The position numbers and the translations under genes were made by a program. A DNA stretch of 64,000 nt from Oceanobacillus profundus (GTDB lineage: Bacteria; Bacillota; Bacilli; Bacillales; Amphibacillaceae), in assembly GCF_003515705.1 (NCBI RefSeq), contig NZ_QWEH01000013.1, forward strand, positions 1 through 64,000. The letters run 5' to 3'. Under the pieces are notes generated by a model. It had not been told where the DNA came from. It made no database searches and was given only the letters and a program-made list of their open reading frames with translations. Each line of letters opens with the position of its first letter. The first letter of the stretch is position 1. This document shows, piece by piece, positions 18,258-26,455 of the stretch.

Positions 18258-19010
18258 ATGGATCTTCATTACGAAATTAAAGGAAGAGGAAAGCCAGTTA
18301 TACTACTTCATAGTGGAGCTATGGATTCACGTGACTGGGAATTCATCACACCACATCTTTCAAAGTCGTTCAAAGTAATCACTCTTGATGTCCGGGGTGC
18401 AGGAAGGTCACCCATTCCGAATGAACCCATTGATTATGTTGAGGATCTTAGAAAACTTTTGGACCATCTTAAAATTAAGAAAGGTGCCCTCGTTGGACAT
18501 TCCCTAGGTGGACAAATTGCAACTGATTTTACTCTGACCTATCCAAAAAGGGTGTCTCAACTGGTATTGGTCGCTCCAGGCCTGTCGGGGTTTAAATTTT
18601 CTTCCGAACATGCGGAATTAGAGAGCCGAGTTTCTAAAGTTGCACCAGATGTCGAGAAAATGACTAATATAATATTAAGCGAGCCTTCCTGGAGCGTTTC
18701 TTTTGGAAAAGCATACGATTTATTGCGCGAAATGATGATACACAATATTCAAAAGACTTTTGATTGGAAAACATTCGAAACTGTTTCCTCCAATTCAGCG
18801 ATGGAAAGATTGGGAGAAATTAAAACGAAGACACTTTTTATCATAGGCGAGAAGGACTCAGGAGATCTCTTTAAAATCGCACAATTATATAAGGAAGTTC
18901 CCAATATTAACTTTGTGCGTATACCTGGTGCTAATCATATCATAACTTTGACCCACCCTGAGGAAGTTTCCGACCATATCAGTCTTTTTTTGAGCTTACC
19001 AGAATGGTAA
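18258..19010 (+). CDS. Alpha/beta hydrolase
   Basis: This 250-aa cytosolic hydrolase of the alpha/beta fold has an oxyanion-side HSGAMDS motif near residue 18. The nucleophile elbow is GHSLGG (Ser82), an acid probably lies in the FIIGEKDSGD strand near 200, and the catalytic His is in GANHIITL near 225. The reaction cannot be told from sequence; esterase, lactonase or haloperoxidase-like activity are all possible. AAAGGAG precedes ATG 18258. It stands alone among decayed genes, so it may be a remnant of a longer cargo operon. It looks intact. Confidence 0.85.
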   Translation: MDLHYEIKGRGKPVILLHSGAMDSRDWEFITPHLSKSFKVITLDVRGAGRSPIPNEPIDYVEDLRKLLDHLKIKKGALVGHSLGGQIATDFTLTYPKRVSQLVLVAPGLSGFKFSSEHAELESRVSKVAPDVEKMTNIILSEPSWSVSFGKAYDLLREMMIHNIQKTFDWKTFETVSSNSAMERLGEIKTKTLFIIGEKDSGDLFKIAQLYKEVPNINFVRIPGANHIITLTHPEEVSDHISLFLSLPEW

Positions 19011-19260
19011 TCAGAAATGACATCTTATCACCATAGACAAATAATTCTAAACCACTTGCGCCAAAACTAGCAAAATCTAAGGTTTTCCATTCACCTGGTT
19101 CTGTATTTTCATTAAGTATATCTATGATTTTTATATTTTCTTCATTGAAGTTTTTAAAATTTTTATCATACTCAATAAAATAGAGTGCCATGTTACCCCT
19201 GTTCCAGTCAATGAATCCATGGGGCTGTCTCCACCTAAAGAATATTGATAACTTATGACA
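18979..19260 (-). pseudogene. Possible gene fragment, convergent with the hydrolase
   Basis: An open minus-strand frame encodes protein-like sequence (FRWRQPHGFIDWNRG near its start, FGASGLELFVYGDK near its end). It overlaps the hydrolase 3' end by about 30 nt. It has no ribosome site or convincing start upstream. I read it as a fragment of an unidentified gene, with chance coding as the alternative. Confidence 0.3.
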
Positions 19261-19407
19261 CCTTCACGTCTTTATATCAGTTGGTGAGAAATTAAATGAC
19301 AAAAGTAATGGCTATTCTCAAACAGCATGACTAGAGCCAGTGGTACCACTGTTTCTTTTTTATACATTAAAAGAGATTAAAGGATTTCCTATTAATAAGG
19401 AGTGTTT

Positions 19408-19690
19408 ATGAATGCTCGAAACTATCACGGTTTTCATGCTGTTGGAATAAAGAAAATTATTGAGGAAGCAAATGTAGCTACTATGACGTTATACAAAACC
19501 ACTTTACATCGAAGGAACAACTAATCGAAAATGATGCTTTTATTAGAAGGGCAACTTCGATGGCAGAAACCGTTGGATCCTAAAAAGCAGAAACATGCCA
19601 TTCATATGTTGAAATCACTTTTAAAAACATGGGACAAGTAGTTGCAGGTCTATGTAAATATCATATATTACCAGAAAAGCCAGTCAATTA
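19408..19690 (+). pseudogene. Second TetR-type regulator remnant, frameshifted
   Basis: AAGGAGTG precedes ATG 19408. The reading NARNYHGFHAVGIKKIIEE followed by VATMTLYK is the helix-turn-helix of a TetR protein. The frame then breaks, and the expected continuation (HFTSKEQLIEN) follows in another frame. Further shifts and stops make the rest unreadable. This is an inactive relic, different from the TetR copy at 17765. Confidence 0.7.
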
Positions 19691-19852
19691 TTAAGGAGGT
19701 GAAAATTAAGTCATATTATTACAAAAAGGAAGGTGAGGTTCAAGCGGAAAAAGTTAAAGAATATCGTGTTGTGGATTTAAAATAAAGTTTAACCGTTTTG
19801 AAAAAAGTTGCACTACAATAGATTGACTTTTAATTTAAGAGGAGGAACTTTG

Positions 19853-20455
19853 ATGAAAAGAAAATTGATTCGTAATCTGTCTTTAGCTTTAATAGCCCTA
19901 GTAGGATTTTTCTCTTTAGTTTTTAGTTTTGAAGGTAGAACAAATGCAGCTAGTTTAACATCGAATCCAGATCAGGATCTAAAAGTTGACACAGTAGATG
20001 GAATAAAATATACACCAGATAAACATAAAAAAATTGTTGGAATGGTAGTTGAAGCAACTGATCAAGGAGAAAAGGTACATGGCTTCTCTACTCCAGAAAA
20101 ATATGAAGCATATCATCAAAAAGTTACAGAGGGATTATCTAGTCAGTCAATAGGTATAATGGCAAGACCAACTTATTTATATGAACATACTTCGGGTCAT
20201 GGATATGGAAGATCATTAATTGCGTATCCTGGAACTCAGGTCACTTCTCTGAGTACTGCATGGGATAACAGAATATCTGCTGTATCTGTAGCTCCTGGTT
20301 CTTGGATTAGGCTCTATCAAAATCGTTATTATGGTGGTCATTATTTAACTCTTGTAAGTTATCCAAACAAATACTTTACCACCAATTTAACTTCTTGGGG
20401 AATGTCTGGTACTACTTCTTGGAACGACCAAGTCTCATCTTATCGACTTAGATGA
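19853..20455 (+). CDS. Secreted beta/gamma-crystallin-like protein
   Basis: This protein of 200 aa has a clear signal peptide (basic KRKLIRN, hydrophobic core, cleavage near TNA-AS at about 36). A linker (40-105) leads to a C-terminal domain of about 90 residues with two Greek-key-like repeats. One includes LYEHTSGHGYGRSLI, the other LYQNRYYGGHYLTL, and each ends in a WDNRISAVSV- or WNDQVSSYRL-type strand. Such pairs of (Y/L)YxxxxxxG motifs with a late N-D/N-R pair are typical of beta/gamma-crystallin domains, which often bind calcium. AGGAGGAA precedes ATG 19853. The role outside the cell is unknown. It lies among decayed cargo genes and is flanked by a terminator. Confidence 0.75.
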   Translation: MKRKLIRNLSLALIALVGFFSLVFSFEGRTNAASLTSNPDQDLKVDTVDGIKYTPDKHKKIVGMVVEATDQGEKVHGFSTPEKYEAYHQKVTEGLSSQSIGIMARPTYLYEHTSGHGYGRSLIAYPGTQVTSLSTAWDNRISAVSVAPGSWIRLYQNRYYGGHYLTLVSYPNKYFTTNLTSWGMSGTTSWNDQVSSYRLR

Positions 20456-20715
20456 GAAAAACGGTAATGTCCACGAAAAAAAGGGAATCTTAAAACAACC
20501 ATTCAACATTTCTGTGTTTGGATGGTATCACAAACTCACAGTCCTAATTATTGATCTTAGTTCAAAAAACAGGCTACTTTGTGAATAATCAGTCACCTAA
20601 AACTTCTAGAGTAAATTATTATTTGTTTATTTAACCAGAGCAAAGAGGAATATGAAGTTTAGAAAAACCTGGGACATTATGCATCATGATCGAAAGGGTT
20701 TAATGTCCTTCTATG

Positions 20716-20757
20716 AGCCTAATTTCTCAATTTTAAAGTTGAGAAATTAGGCTTTTA
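20716..20757. terminator. Bidirectional terminator
   Basis: AGCCTAATTTCTCAA pairs perfectly with TTGAGAAATTAGGCT over an 8-nt loop and is followed by TTTTATAT. It separates the crystallin-like gene (about 260 nt upstream, with nothing recognisable between) from the LOG fragment. Confidence 0.85.
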
Positions 20758-20764
20758 TATTTAC

Positions 20765-21040
20765 TTAATGCAAAATAGCGTTTAAATGGTGTGCAATATA
20801 TCTCCTAAAGTGACATTCTAATGTTCCTGGTCCACCTGGCAAAGCGACAAAGCCATCTACAAGCTCTTCCAATTTAGCCTTTCTCTCATGCATAGATTCG
20901 ACAACTATCAGCTTGGATAATCTTTTATGCGATATTTCTCTCTGCTCTAAAAAACTAGGCATAATTCCAATAACTTGTCTATCTTCATCTAAGACAGCAT
21001 CCGCAACTGCTCCCATAACACCAACACTTGCTCCACAGTG
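20765..21040 (-). pseudogene. LOG-family (lysine decarboxylase-like) nucleotide phosphoribohydrolase, fragment
   Basis: The frame encodes the core of a LOG/TIGR00730 protein: CGASVGVMGAVAD, then VIGIMPSFL, ESMHERKAK and the signature LPGGPGTLE (usually PGGxGTxxE). The N-terminal Rossmann start is missing and upstream sequence contains stops. The C-terminus diverges right after GTLE into unrelated residues. Family members remove ribose from nucleotide monophosphates (cytokinin-activating type). This copy lacks both ends and should be inactive. Confidence 0.75.
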
Positions 21041-21187
21041 TTCGCATGATGTGGCTAGTGCAGGGTTACGAACTAAGCTATCGCACGATTAATCGCTTTC
21101 GTTCCGATCCCCTCATTGAGAATATTCTACAGGAAGTTTTGTAAGAATGATGAGAAAATTGACATTTACGCGATATTAAAGAGAGTT

Positions 21188-21391
21188 TTATTTATACCGG
21201 AAAAACTTATCATAATCATCAATTTGATCCGGACTTATTCCAGTTTTATTAATCGCTTCTTGTTGAAATGAATTATTGCAACTTTTACATATATAATATT
21301 TATTTTCTCCTTTTTTGATTTTATAATATTGTGAATCAGAATGATTAATCGTAAATTTATTTTTGCAGAAAAAACATATAGTATCCAACAT
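21188..21391 (-). CDS. Small zinc-ribbon protein
   Basis: This protein of 67 aa has two CxxC pairs, ICFFCKN near the N-terminus and YICKSCNN in the middle, which together form a zinc ribbon. AGGAAGTG precedes ATG 21391. Size and spacing resemble DUF2197/YlaI-like proteins of Bacillales, but I cannot confirm the family. It stands alone between a LOG relic and a TetR gene. The 290 bases on its upstream side (21392-21684) contain no feature I can support. Confidence 0.6.
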   Translation of the reverse strand: MLDTICFFCKNKFTINHSDSQYYKIKKGENKYYICKSCNNSFQQEAINKTGISPDQIDDYDKFFRYK

Positions 21392-21684
21392 ATTTTCACA
21401 CTTCCTATCAGATTTTTATTGAAAAGTAACTATTTTTTAAACCTATGATTAAAAATGTGAATTTTTCATCTAATTTACTGCCATTCTAAAATAATTTATT
21501 TTTAACTTAGTTACAAGCTTATCCGTGAACTGTATTTTCACTAAAAATATGACGGCTATGCCTGTAATGGAAGGAAAAGCTGTAATATACTAAAGCCTAC
21601 TTCATGCAACTGTTCAACAAAATGCCCCTTTAAAGTGCATCTCGTTATAACACAAATGGACTATAACTTCAGATACATGATCAA

Positions 21685-22290
21685 TTAACTCAATTTACTT
21701 TCATCGCAGAGTGTTTCTAAATGATAACGGATTACTTCCTTCACCTTTTCTGGAGAGTAGACATCAGGTCTTAACAGAGCATGAATGGACAATCCATCAA
21801 TTAATGCCGCTAGCCTACTCTTTTCTAATTTTACATTAGTTGAATCAGATAAAATCCCTTGTAGAACTAATATCTCGATCATTGAACTTGCTAATTCATA
21901 CATACCGTTAGTCATCTCATCTTTTTTTTCTTTTAAAGTATCACTTGTAAGTGACTGAAGTGCAAGGATCCACCAAACACTCGTTTCGATTTTCTTTTCT
22001 TCATCAATTGGTATAAGCTCTAATAAAACTTCCGCAACCGCCTGCAATGGATTGTCTGACCAACTTTTACTTTGAGAACGTTTTTTCCCTTCTTCCAGAT
22101 AATAATCCATGATAAATAATAACATTTCATCCTTAGTTGAAAAATAATGTCTTAACGCTCCAGCAGACATACCTGCTTCAATAGCAACTCTTCTTATAGA
22201 TGCTTTTTCGATTCCCTCTTTCTTAATAATACTCCAAGCGGCCTCAGCAATTGACTTCCTCTTTTTTTCATGATTAACAATCCTTGGCAT
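21685..22290 (-). CDS. TetR/AcrR-family repressor
   Basis: This protein of 201 aa has an N-terminal TetR helix-turn-helix (IEKASIRRVAIEAGMSAGALRHYF, about 25-48) and a C-terminal all-helical ligand domain of BetI/AcrR type. It is transcribed divergently from the GAP-family membrane genes, with two palindromic operators between them (22312-22349). It most likely represses both itself and that operon. The ligand is unknown. A truncated near-copy of its DNA-binding domain lies at 17765-17932. Confidence 0.9.
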   Translation of the reverse strand: MPRIVNHEKKRKSIAEAAWSIIKKEGIEKASIRRVAIEAGMSAGALRHYFSTKDEMLLFIMDYYLEEGKKRSQSKSWSDNPLQAVAEVLLELIPIDEEKKIETSVWWILALQSLTSDTLKEKKDEMTNGMYELASSMIEILVLQGILSDSTNVKLEKSRLAALIDGLSIHALLRPDVYSPEKVKEVIRYHLETLCDESKLS

Positions 22291-22311
22291 AAAAAATCAC
22301 TTCCTTTTCTT

Positions 22312-22349
22312 AACACAGTGTGTTATTATAACTTTAACACACTGTGTTA
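22312..22349. promoter_or_regulatory. Double TetR operator in the divergent promoter
   Basis: AACACAGTGTGTT and AACACACTGTGTT are two 13-mers, each palindromic around its centre base. They are spaced 25 bp centre to centre between the tetR start (22290) and the membrane operon (22387). The arrangement fits two repressor dimers controlling both promoters. Confidence 0.85.
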
Positions 22350-22386
22350 TTTAAATTATAACATATAAAAAGGAGGGACTCTATAT

Positions 22387-22776
22387 TTGATTGAAAGTAT
22401 TGAAGCATTGATGCCTTCTTCATCAATAGACACATCGATAGCTTTGCTAATTATTTCTATTTGCGCATTAATTGATATATTAAGTCCTGGTGTACTTGCT
22501 GTAACAGCTTATTTATTATTGACACAGCCTAATCAATTATCTTCTCGCTTGCTTGTTTTTTTGTTTATTACGCAGTTTGGCTACTTCGTAGTGGGCTTAT
22601 TCCTATACTTTGGTGGAGATTCACTATTGAAAGGAATCGGAGAATTATCTGAATTTGACTTTATCAATTGGTTTTATCTCCTTTTTGGAGCAGTTATGGC
22701 TCTAATTAGCTTCTGTAAACCAAATGATAATACAAAAAAACGTTTAATTTCATTTATACCCCAAAAACAACGATGA
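22387..22776 (+). CDS. GAP-family membrane protein, N-terminal half
   Basis: This 129-aa protein starts at TTG 22387, about 9 nt after AGGAGGG. Three membrane helices (about 18-45, 55-78, 93-108) and the SPGVLAVTAYLL segment match the start of GAP (SfLAP, LysE-like exporter) proteins, which are normally about 220-240 aa. The frame stops in an ATGA overlap with the next gene, which supplies the second half. Either the family protein is encoded here as two subunits or one gene was split by a frameshift. It is the first gene under the TetR operators. Confidence 0.65.
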   Translation: MIESIEALMPSSSIDTSIALLIISICALIDILSPGVLAVTAYLLLTQPNQLSSRLLVFLFITQFGYFVVGLFLYFGGDSLLKGIGELSEFDFINWFYLLFGAVMALISFCKPNDNTKKRLISFIPQKQR

Positions 22777-23099
22777 AAGGGATGATCATGTTAGGTATCA
22801 TTGTTTTTCTAATTGAATTTGTAACTGCTTTGCCTTACTTTTATTCCATTTTGTTAATGAATCACCTAACAATTGAGCCTTCCTCTTCTATCTTTATTAT
22901 AATTGGCTACAATCTTGTAATGGTGCTTCCTTCTCTTCTTTTGTTAGGGGTTAATATTATGTTTAAAGAGAGACTGCAACAATTTTTAAATAAAATTAGA
23001 TCAAAATTAAATGAAGCTCCGATTTCCTCACTCTTGGTAGCGATAGGAGTCGTAGGTGCGGTTTTTTTCAACATCGGTCTTAGAGGCATATTAAATTAA
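22773..23099 (+). CDS. GAP-family membrane protein, C-terminal half
   Basis: This 108-aa protein has three membrane helices (about 5-25, 38-60, 85-105) and matches the second half of GAP/LysE-like exporters (FLIEFVTALPYF, then a basic loop FKERLQQFLNKIRSK). It overlaps the first half by four bases (ATGA). ATG 22788 within it has a better ribosome site (AAAGGGATG), so it could be translated on its own. Together the two halves give the six-helix layout expected of one full-length protein. Confidence 0.65.
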   Translation: MKGMIMLGIIVFLIEFVTALPYFYSILLMNHLTIEPSSSIFIIIGYNLVMVLPSLLLLGVNIMFKERLQQFLNKIRSKLNEAPISSLLVAIGVVGAVFFNIGLRGILN

Positions 23100-23123
23100 A
23101 AAATTATTAATGAGGTGTTCATC

Positions 23124-23345
23124 ATGAAAGAAATTATCAGTGGACTTGGTCTACTTTTCGTTATACAGGGAGTAGGCGGATTAATCAATCATTTGACTAA
23201 TGGTGGAAAAAGTTGGTTTTTGGTAAATTATATTAATGCGTTTCAGGGATTTGAAATTGTTATGGACATTATTTTTATTGTAGTTGGTGGGGTCATAAGT
23301 TTAGCCTCTTGGAAAATAGGCGGAACAACTAAAGGAGAAAATTAA
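23124..23345 (+). CDS. Small two-helix membrane protein
   Basis: This protein of 73 aa has two hydrophobic helices (about 4-25 and 45-65) separated by a loop with TNGGKSW. GAGGTG precedes ATG 23124. It follows the GAP halves by 25 nt in the same orientation and is probably in the same TetR-controlled operon. I do not recognise the family. Confidence 0.65.
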   Translation: MKEIISGLGLLFVIQGVGGLINHLTNGGKSWFLVNYINAFQGFEIVMDIIFIVVGGVISLASWKIGGTTKGEN

Positions 23346-23448
23346 AATATAGAGTAAATAGGACGGTTTATACATAGCCGTCCAGTTTGGCGGATGCTCC
23401 GTTGAAATAAATTTTTAAATGTTTATAGAGAGGAACGTAAGAATTATT

Positions 23449-24600
23449 ATGAATTTAAGACATATAGGGAGCTTGTCTCCCCAAAAGGAAGAACGATTAT
23501 ATTTTATTGATAACCTAAGAGGAGCTCTTACAGTGTTGGTTGTGCTTCATCATTTGGTGTATTTTTCCATTTATAACGAGGTATTAACACAAGGTTCTAT
23601 TGGGGTTGTAATGGGTCTTCTATTCCTTGCTTTTAACCAGACTTTCTTTATGGGGACATTTTTTCTTATTTCTGGTTACTTTGTCCCTTTATCTATTGAA
23701 CGAAATGGGACAACTCGGTTTATCAAAGATAGATCTATCCGATTCCTAATCCCATTTATCTTCTATATTTTCATTCTTAGCCAAGTTCAAGCAATTGAAG
23801 CCTATATACTTAACGAAGAGCCATTTACATGGCAAACCTATTTTTCACATTTAACTTACGGGCCGATGTGGTATGTCGAACTACTTTTCGTATTCGTTTG
23901 TTTATACGCAGTCTGGGCGAAGTTTATGAGTAAAAATAAGCTATCAGTAGTTCGGCAGAGTACACCACCCACCTACAGGATGTTTACAGTCTTTGTAATG
24001 ATATTAGCAGCAGGATACTTCACCATAAGACTGTGGGTTCCTGCTCTTGATTTACCCGGTGGATCTCCCAAGGTTCAATCATTTGTTGGACTTTTTACAG
24101 CAAGTGGCTATGATCTCCCGCAATATGTCGGGCTATTCATTTTGGGTATCATCGCTTACCAACGTAATTGGTTTCGAAATACTCCTGATTCTATGGGGAG
24201 GGCGGGTTTTGGAATTGCAATTGGAGCATCGATTCTTCTTCTTCCCTTAGTCTTGTTATTTGGGGTAGACGGATTACAGTTTTCTGGTGGCTGGAACTGG
24301 ACATCTTTGGTTTATTCTCTGTGGGAAGCTCTATTTTCTGTTGGCGTCATTCTCGGATTAATCATATTCTTTCGGAAAAGAGTTTTTCATCAAGGAAAAG
24401 GTTGGAGCTTCTTGTCAGCCCATTCTTTCGTGATTTACATCATTCATATACCGATTATCGCTATTGTTATTGCTGGATTGAAGGTCATCCACTTTCCACC
24501 ATCCTTCATGTTTCTAGCTATGATTCTGATCACGATACCACTTTGCTTCTTGTTAAGTTATATAATTAAGCAGATTCCCTTTGCGTCAAAGATTCTTTAG
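23449..24600 (+). CDS. Membrane acyltransferase, acyltransferase-3 family
   Basis: This integral membrane protein of about 383 aa has around ten helices. The N-terminus RLYFIDNLRGALTVLVVLHH carries the conserved Arg and His (HH) of the acyltransferase-3 (OafA/OpgC/glucan modifier) family. These enzymes O-acylate cell-surface glycans, lipids or antibiotics, and the substrate here is unknown. GAGAGG lies about 15 nt before ATG 23449. An in-frame ATG at 23419 lacks a ribosome site. It follows the TetR-controlled membrane operon by 100 nt and may be co-regulated. Confidence 0.85.
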   Translation: MNLRHIGSLSPQKEERLYFIDNLRGALTVLVVLHHLVYFSIYNEVLTQGSIGVVMGLLFLAFNQTFFMGTFFLISGYFVPLSIERNGTTRFIKDRSIRFLIPFIFYIFILSQVQAIEAYILNEEPFTWQTYFSHLTYGPMWYVELLFVFVCLYAVWAKFMSKNKLSVVRQSTPPTYRMFTVFVMILAAGYFTIRLWVPALDLPGGSPKVQSFVGLFTASGYDLPQYVGLFILGIIAYQRNWFRNTPDSMGRAGFGIAIGASILLLPLVLLFGVDGLQFSGGWNWTSLVYSLWEALFSVGVILGLIIFFRKRVFHQGKGWSFLSAHSFVIYIIHIPIIAIVIAGLKVIHFPPSFMFLAMILITIPLCFLLSYIIKQIPFASKIL

Positions 24601-24626
24601 GATGGTGAATATTAAAGAAGAAAAGA

Positions 24627-24880
24627 GGATACGACGATAACCATATCTGCCCTTATGCTTCTCAAAAATAGAACTAATGAGCCTTTTTCACTTTGAATTT
24701 TTATCTGAGTGCTCAAAAGTATTAATTTTATAATAATAAGTGTTACGTGGAATACCGGAAATTTTGAGTAATGTCTTCACAGGATAATCGCGCTTTTGCT
24801 CTTATACTACTTTTACTTTTTTGTTTTGTCGTAATTTGTTTTCTTCTTGAACTAAGGCTTTCAACTTTTTGAAATAGAAT
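24627..24880 (-). pseudogene. IS3-family (IS150-type) transposase remnant
   Basis: On the minus strand three broken pieces read in order: KLKALVQEENKLRQ (OrfA-end coiled coil), RDYPVKTLLKISGIPRNTYY (OrfB start), and EKHKGRYGYRRI (OrfB, before the DDE domain). They are separated by stops and a frameshift. The catalytic DDE core and the ends of the element are missing. It shows that this cargo region was once hit by an IS150-like element. Confidence 0.8.
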
Positions 24881-24914
24881 TTTCCATTTAATAATATGTA
24901 TAAATTTTTACTCC

Positions 24915-25050
24915 CACCTGGCTTATGTTCAGTTGGGCTTTTTTGTATTTAATGAATATTTTTTAAAATATTGCTCTTATTTTTGGCATTTCATAAAAAA
25001 TCTTGTTGAAGGTTATGAAAGGGGAAATCATCACCCACCTTTGCAGTTGC
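24915..25050 (+). repeat. Leader repeat, copy 1 (upstream of sigma gene)
   Basis: This segment includes GTTGGG near 24937, TTTTTGGCATTT, then CTTGTTGAAGGT and ATGAAAGGGGAAATCATCA. It recurs at 31388-31480. In copy 1 it leads into the sigma-factor gene and probably contains its promoter and leader. Confidence 0.7.
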
Positions 25051-25067
25051 GAAGGGAGAGGAAATGC

Positions 25068-25505
25068 ATGATAGAACCAGATCGTACCGAGTGGCAAGTT
25101 CGCTGTGCATTTAATGCTTTTTGTAAACGTGTATTGAAGAATGAAGCAATCAATATTTTCAACGAAAGACAACAACGACAAGCAAAGGAGATGACATTTT
25201 CTGATCTCACACCACAAGTAGAAAATCAACTCTATACCTTAGATCAGCAATATGAAGGAGAAGAAGGACAAAGTTTTCAAGTGGCTGGAAAGAAAATCAC
25301 TCCGAAATTACTCGCTGAAGCGTTGCGTACTTTGCCAATAGAAAAGCGTAAGACAGTCCTACTATACTATTTTTTTGATAAATCAGATGTAGAAATAGCC
25401 GAACTACTAGAGATTCCTCGTAGTACGGTTCAGTATAGACGGACAAGCTCTTTTAAAAGATTAAAGCGATTTTTGGAGGAACATGCAGATGACTGGGATG
25501 ATTGA
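25068..25505 (+). CDS. Sigma-70-like regulator, Tn916 Orf7-type
   Basis: This 145-aa protein starts at ATG 25068 (ribosome site GGGAGAGG). The long upstream extension of the frame is non-coding leader. The C-terminal half is a sigma region-4 helix-turn-helix (LRTLPIEKRKTVLLYYFF, then SDVEIAELLEIPRSTVQYRR). Tn916 carries a similar small sigma-like gene, orf7, beside orf8 as part of its own transfer control. It overlaps the Orf8-like gene, so the two are coupled. A second copy of this locus (31.4 kb) has lost the sigma gene except for its last bases. Confidence 0.85.
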   Translation: MIEPDRTEWQVRCAFNAFCKRVLKNEAINIFNERQQRQAKEMTFSDLTPQVENQLYTLDQQYEGEEGQSFQVAGKKITPKLLAEALRTLPIEKRKTVLLYYFFDKSDVEIAELLEIPRSTVQYRRTSSFKRLKRFLEEHADDWDD

Positions 25506-25743
25506 TGCTAACACAAAAGACAACGAATGTGGCTTATTACCGTATCCAATTATTTTAGCTGCAAATAAGGGTGATCCAGAAGCGATGAATTACGTTATTT
25601 TGCATTACGGAAGCTATATGGCAAGTTTGTCTATGCGTAAACTTTATGATGAGCGTGGTAATACGTATTGGGGCATTGATGTAGACACACATGATCGTTT
25701 ACGTTCGAAGCTTATGCAGGGCATTTTAGCTTTCAAGATTTGA
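25489..25743 (+). CDS. Orf8-like helix-turn-helix regulator
   Basis: This 84-aa protein starts at ATG 25489, 9-10 nt after GGAGG. ATG 25483 is only 3-4 nt away from that site. It shows the family pattern LPYPIILAANKGDPEAMNYV followed by the late TRxRLxxKL-type segment (DTHDRLRSKLMQGILAFKI). This is the HTH_16-type protein encoded next to the sigma-like gene in Tn916 (orf8). It overlaps the sigma gene by 17 nt and is followed by the structured RNA region. Confidence 0.85.
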   Translation: MTGMIDANTKDNECGLLPYPIILAANKGDPEAMNYVILHYGSYMASLSMRKLYDERGNTYWGIDVDTHDRLRSKLMQGILAFKI

Positions 25744-25789
25744 TTACATGGTTAAGTTTTCCCTTTCACATATATTGTTCTTTTACAAA

Positions 25790-26080
25790 GAAAGCACGGA
25801 AGATAACCCCGTGCAGTATAGACCAAAAATCAGATACGTTCTACTGATGATGAGCCACTTGATTCATACGCCATGACTTTCGATAGAAACGAGCGATTAT
25901 CTATGAGTCTAATGCAATCGTGGTGGATTGCTGGCGATAACCCATCAGCTAGGATAATGATACTCCTCTACCGTCATGGTTCGAGCGTTCAAAGCGTCGC
26001 AGGCTATGAGTAGTGCTGGAAGAAATACTTGCAGGGGTGAAATTCCCGTGGAGCTGTACCAACAGCCGTCTGATTTTAAT
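25790..26080 (+). ncRNA. Conserved structured RNA candidate, copy 1
   Basis: About 290 nt without an ORF are over 90% identical by eye to 31812-32103, while the flanks have diverged. A 5' hairpin (GCACGG/CCGTGC) is followed by a region closed by the long-range pair AAAATCAGA (25826-25834) with TCTGATTTT (26070-26078), ending at a T-run. Internal blocks such as GCAGGGGTGAAATTCCCGTG look like stable hairpins. In both copies it directly follows an Orf8-like gene. It has the marks of a large structured RNA, and I cannot assign it to a known class. Confidence 0.7.
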
Positions 26081-26455
26081 TGATTAATTAAAAGGGGGGG
26101 CTTTTTGAAACAGAACTTGATTACTTATGGTATGCAAATTACTATATTAAAACAACTGCTAACCCGTACATAATTACCGAGTAAGAATATTACATGGTTA
26201 AAAATAAATTAATGAAAGAATATGGCATCATTTCTGATATTACAGGCTGAATTGTGTTTCTATTGGCGATACATTTTGTATGGGAGTTATCATATTTCCA
26301 ATCATTCGATTTTTTGTTGTTAGAAGATTTAAGGATGTTCAATTTGAACTTCAATAATATAATCGGTCTAGATTCCAGAGTAATGAGGATTTTTTTAACA
26401 AAGGAATACATGACAAAACACCTCTCGAACCGAACATTCGAGAGATGTTTCGCTC
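26081..26455 (+). other. Gap with a decayed small membrane ORF
   Basis: The 375 bases contain an ATG (26193) frame reading VKNKLMKEYGIISDITG, then a stop. Hydrophobic sequence continues in other frames (for example GVIIFPIIRFFVVRRF). This may be a broken small membrane protein. Otherwise I see only the terminator at 26422-26444. Confidence 0.3.
26422..26444 (-). terminator. Terminator of the bceAB-like operon
   Basis: CTCTCGA pairs with TCGAGAG over a 9-nt loop. On the minus strand a GTGTTTTG tract follows. It lies about 12 nt after the permease stop codon. Confidence 0.65.

Noticed and set aside
19338-19351. CAGTGGTACCACTG with a following T-run as a terminator
   Set aside because: The perfect palindrome leaves no loop, and no intact gene ends just upstream.
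25835-25925. Hammerhead-ribozyme-like pieces (CTGATGA and GAAAC) inside the RNA
   Set aside because: The core bases and the three stems of a hammerhead do not line up, so the resemblance is a short-string coincidence.
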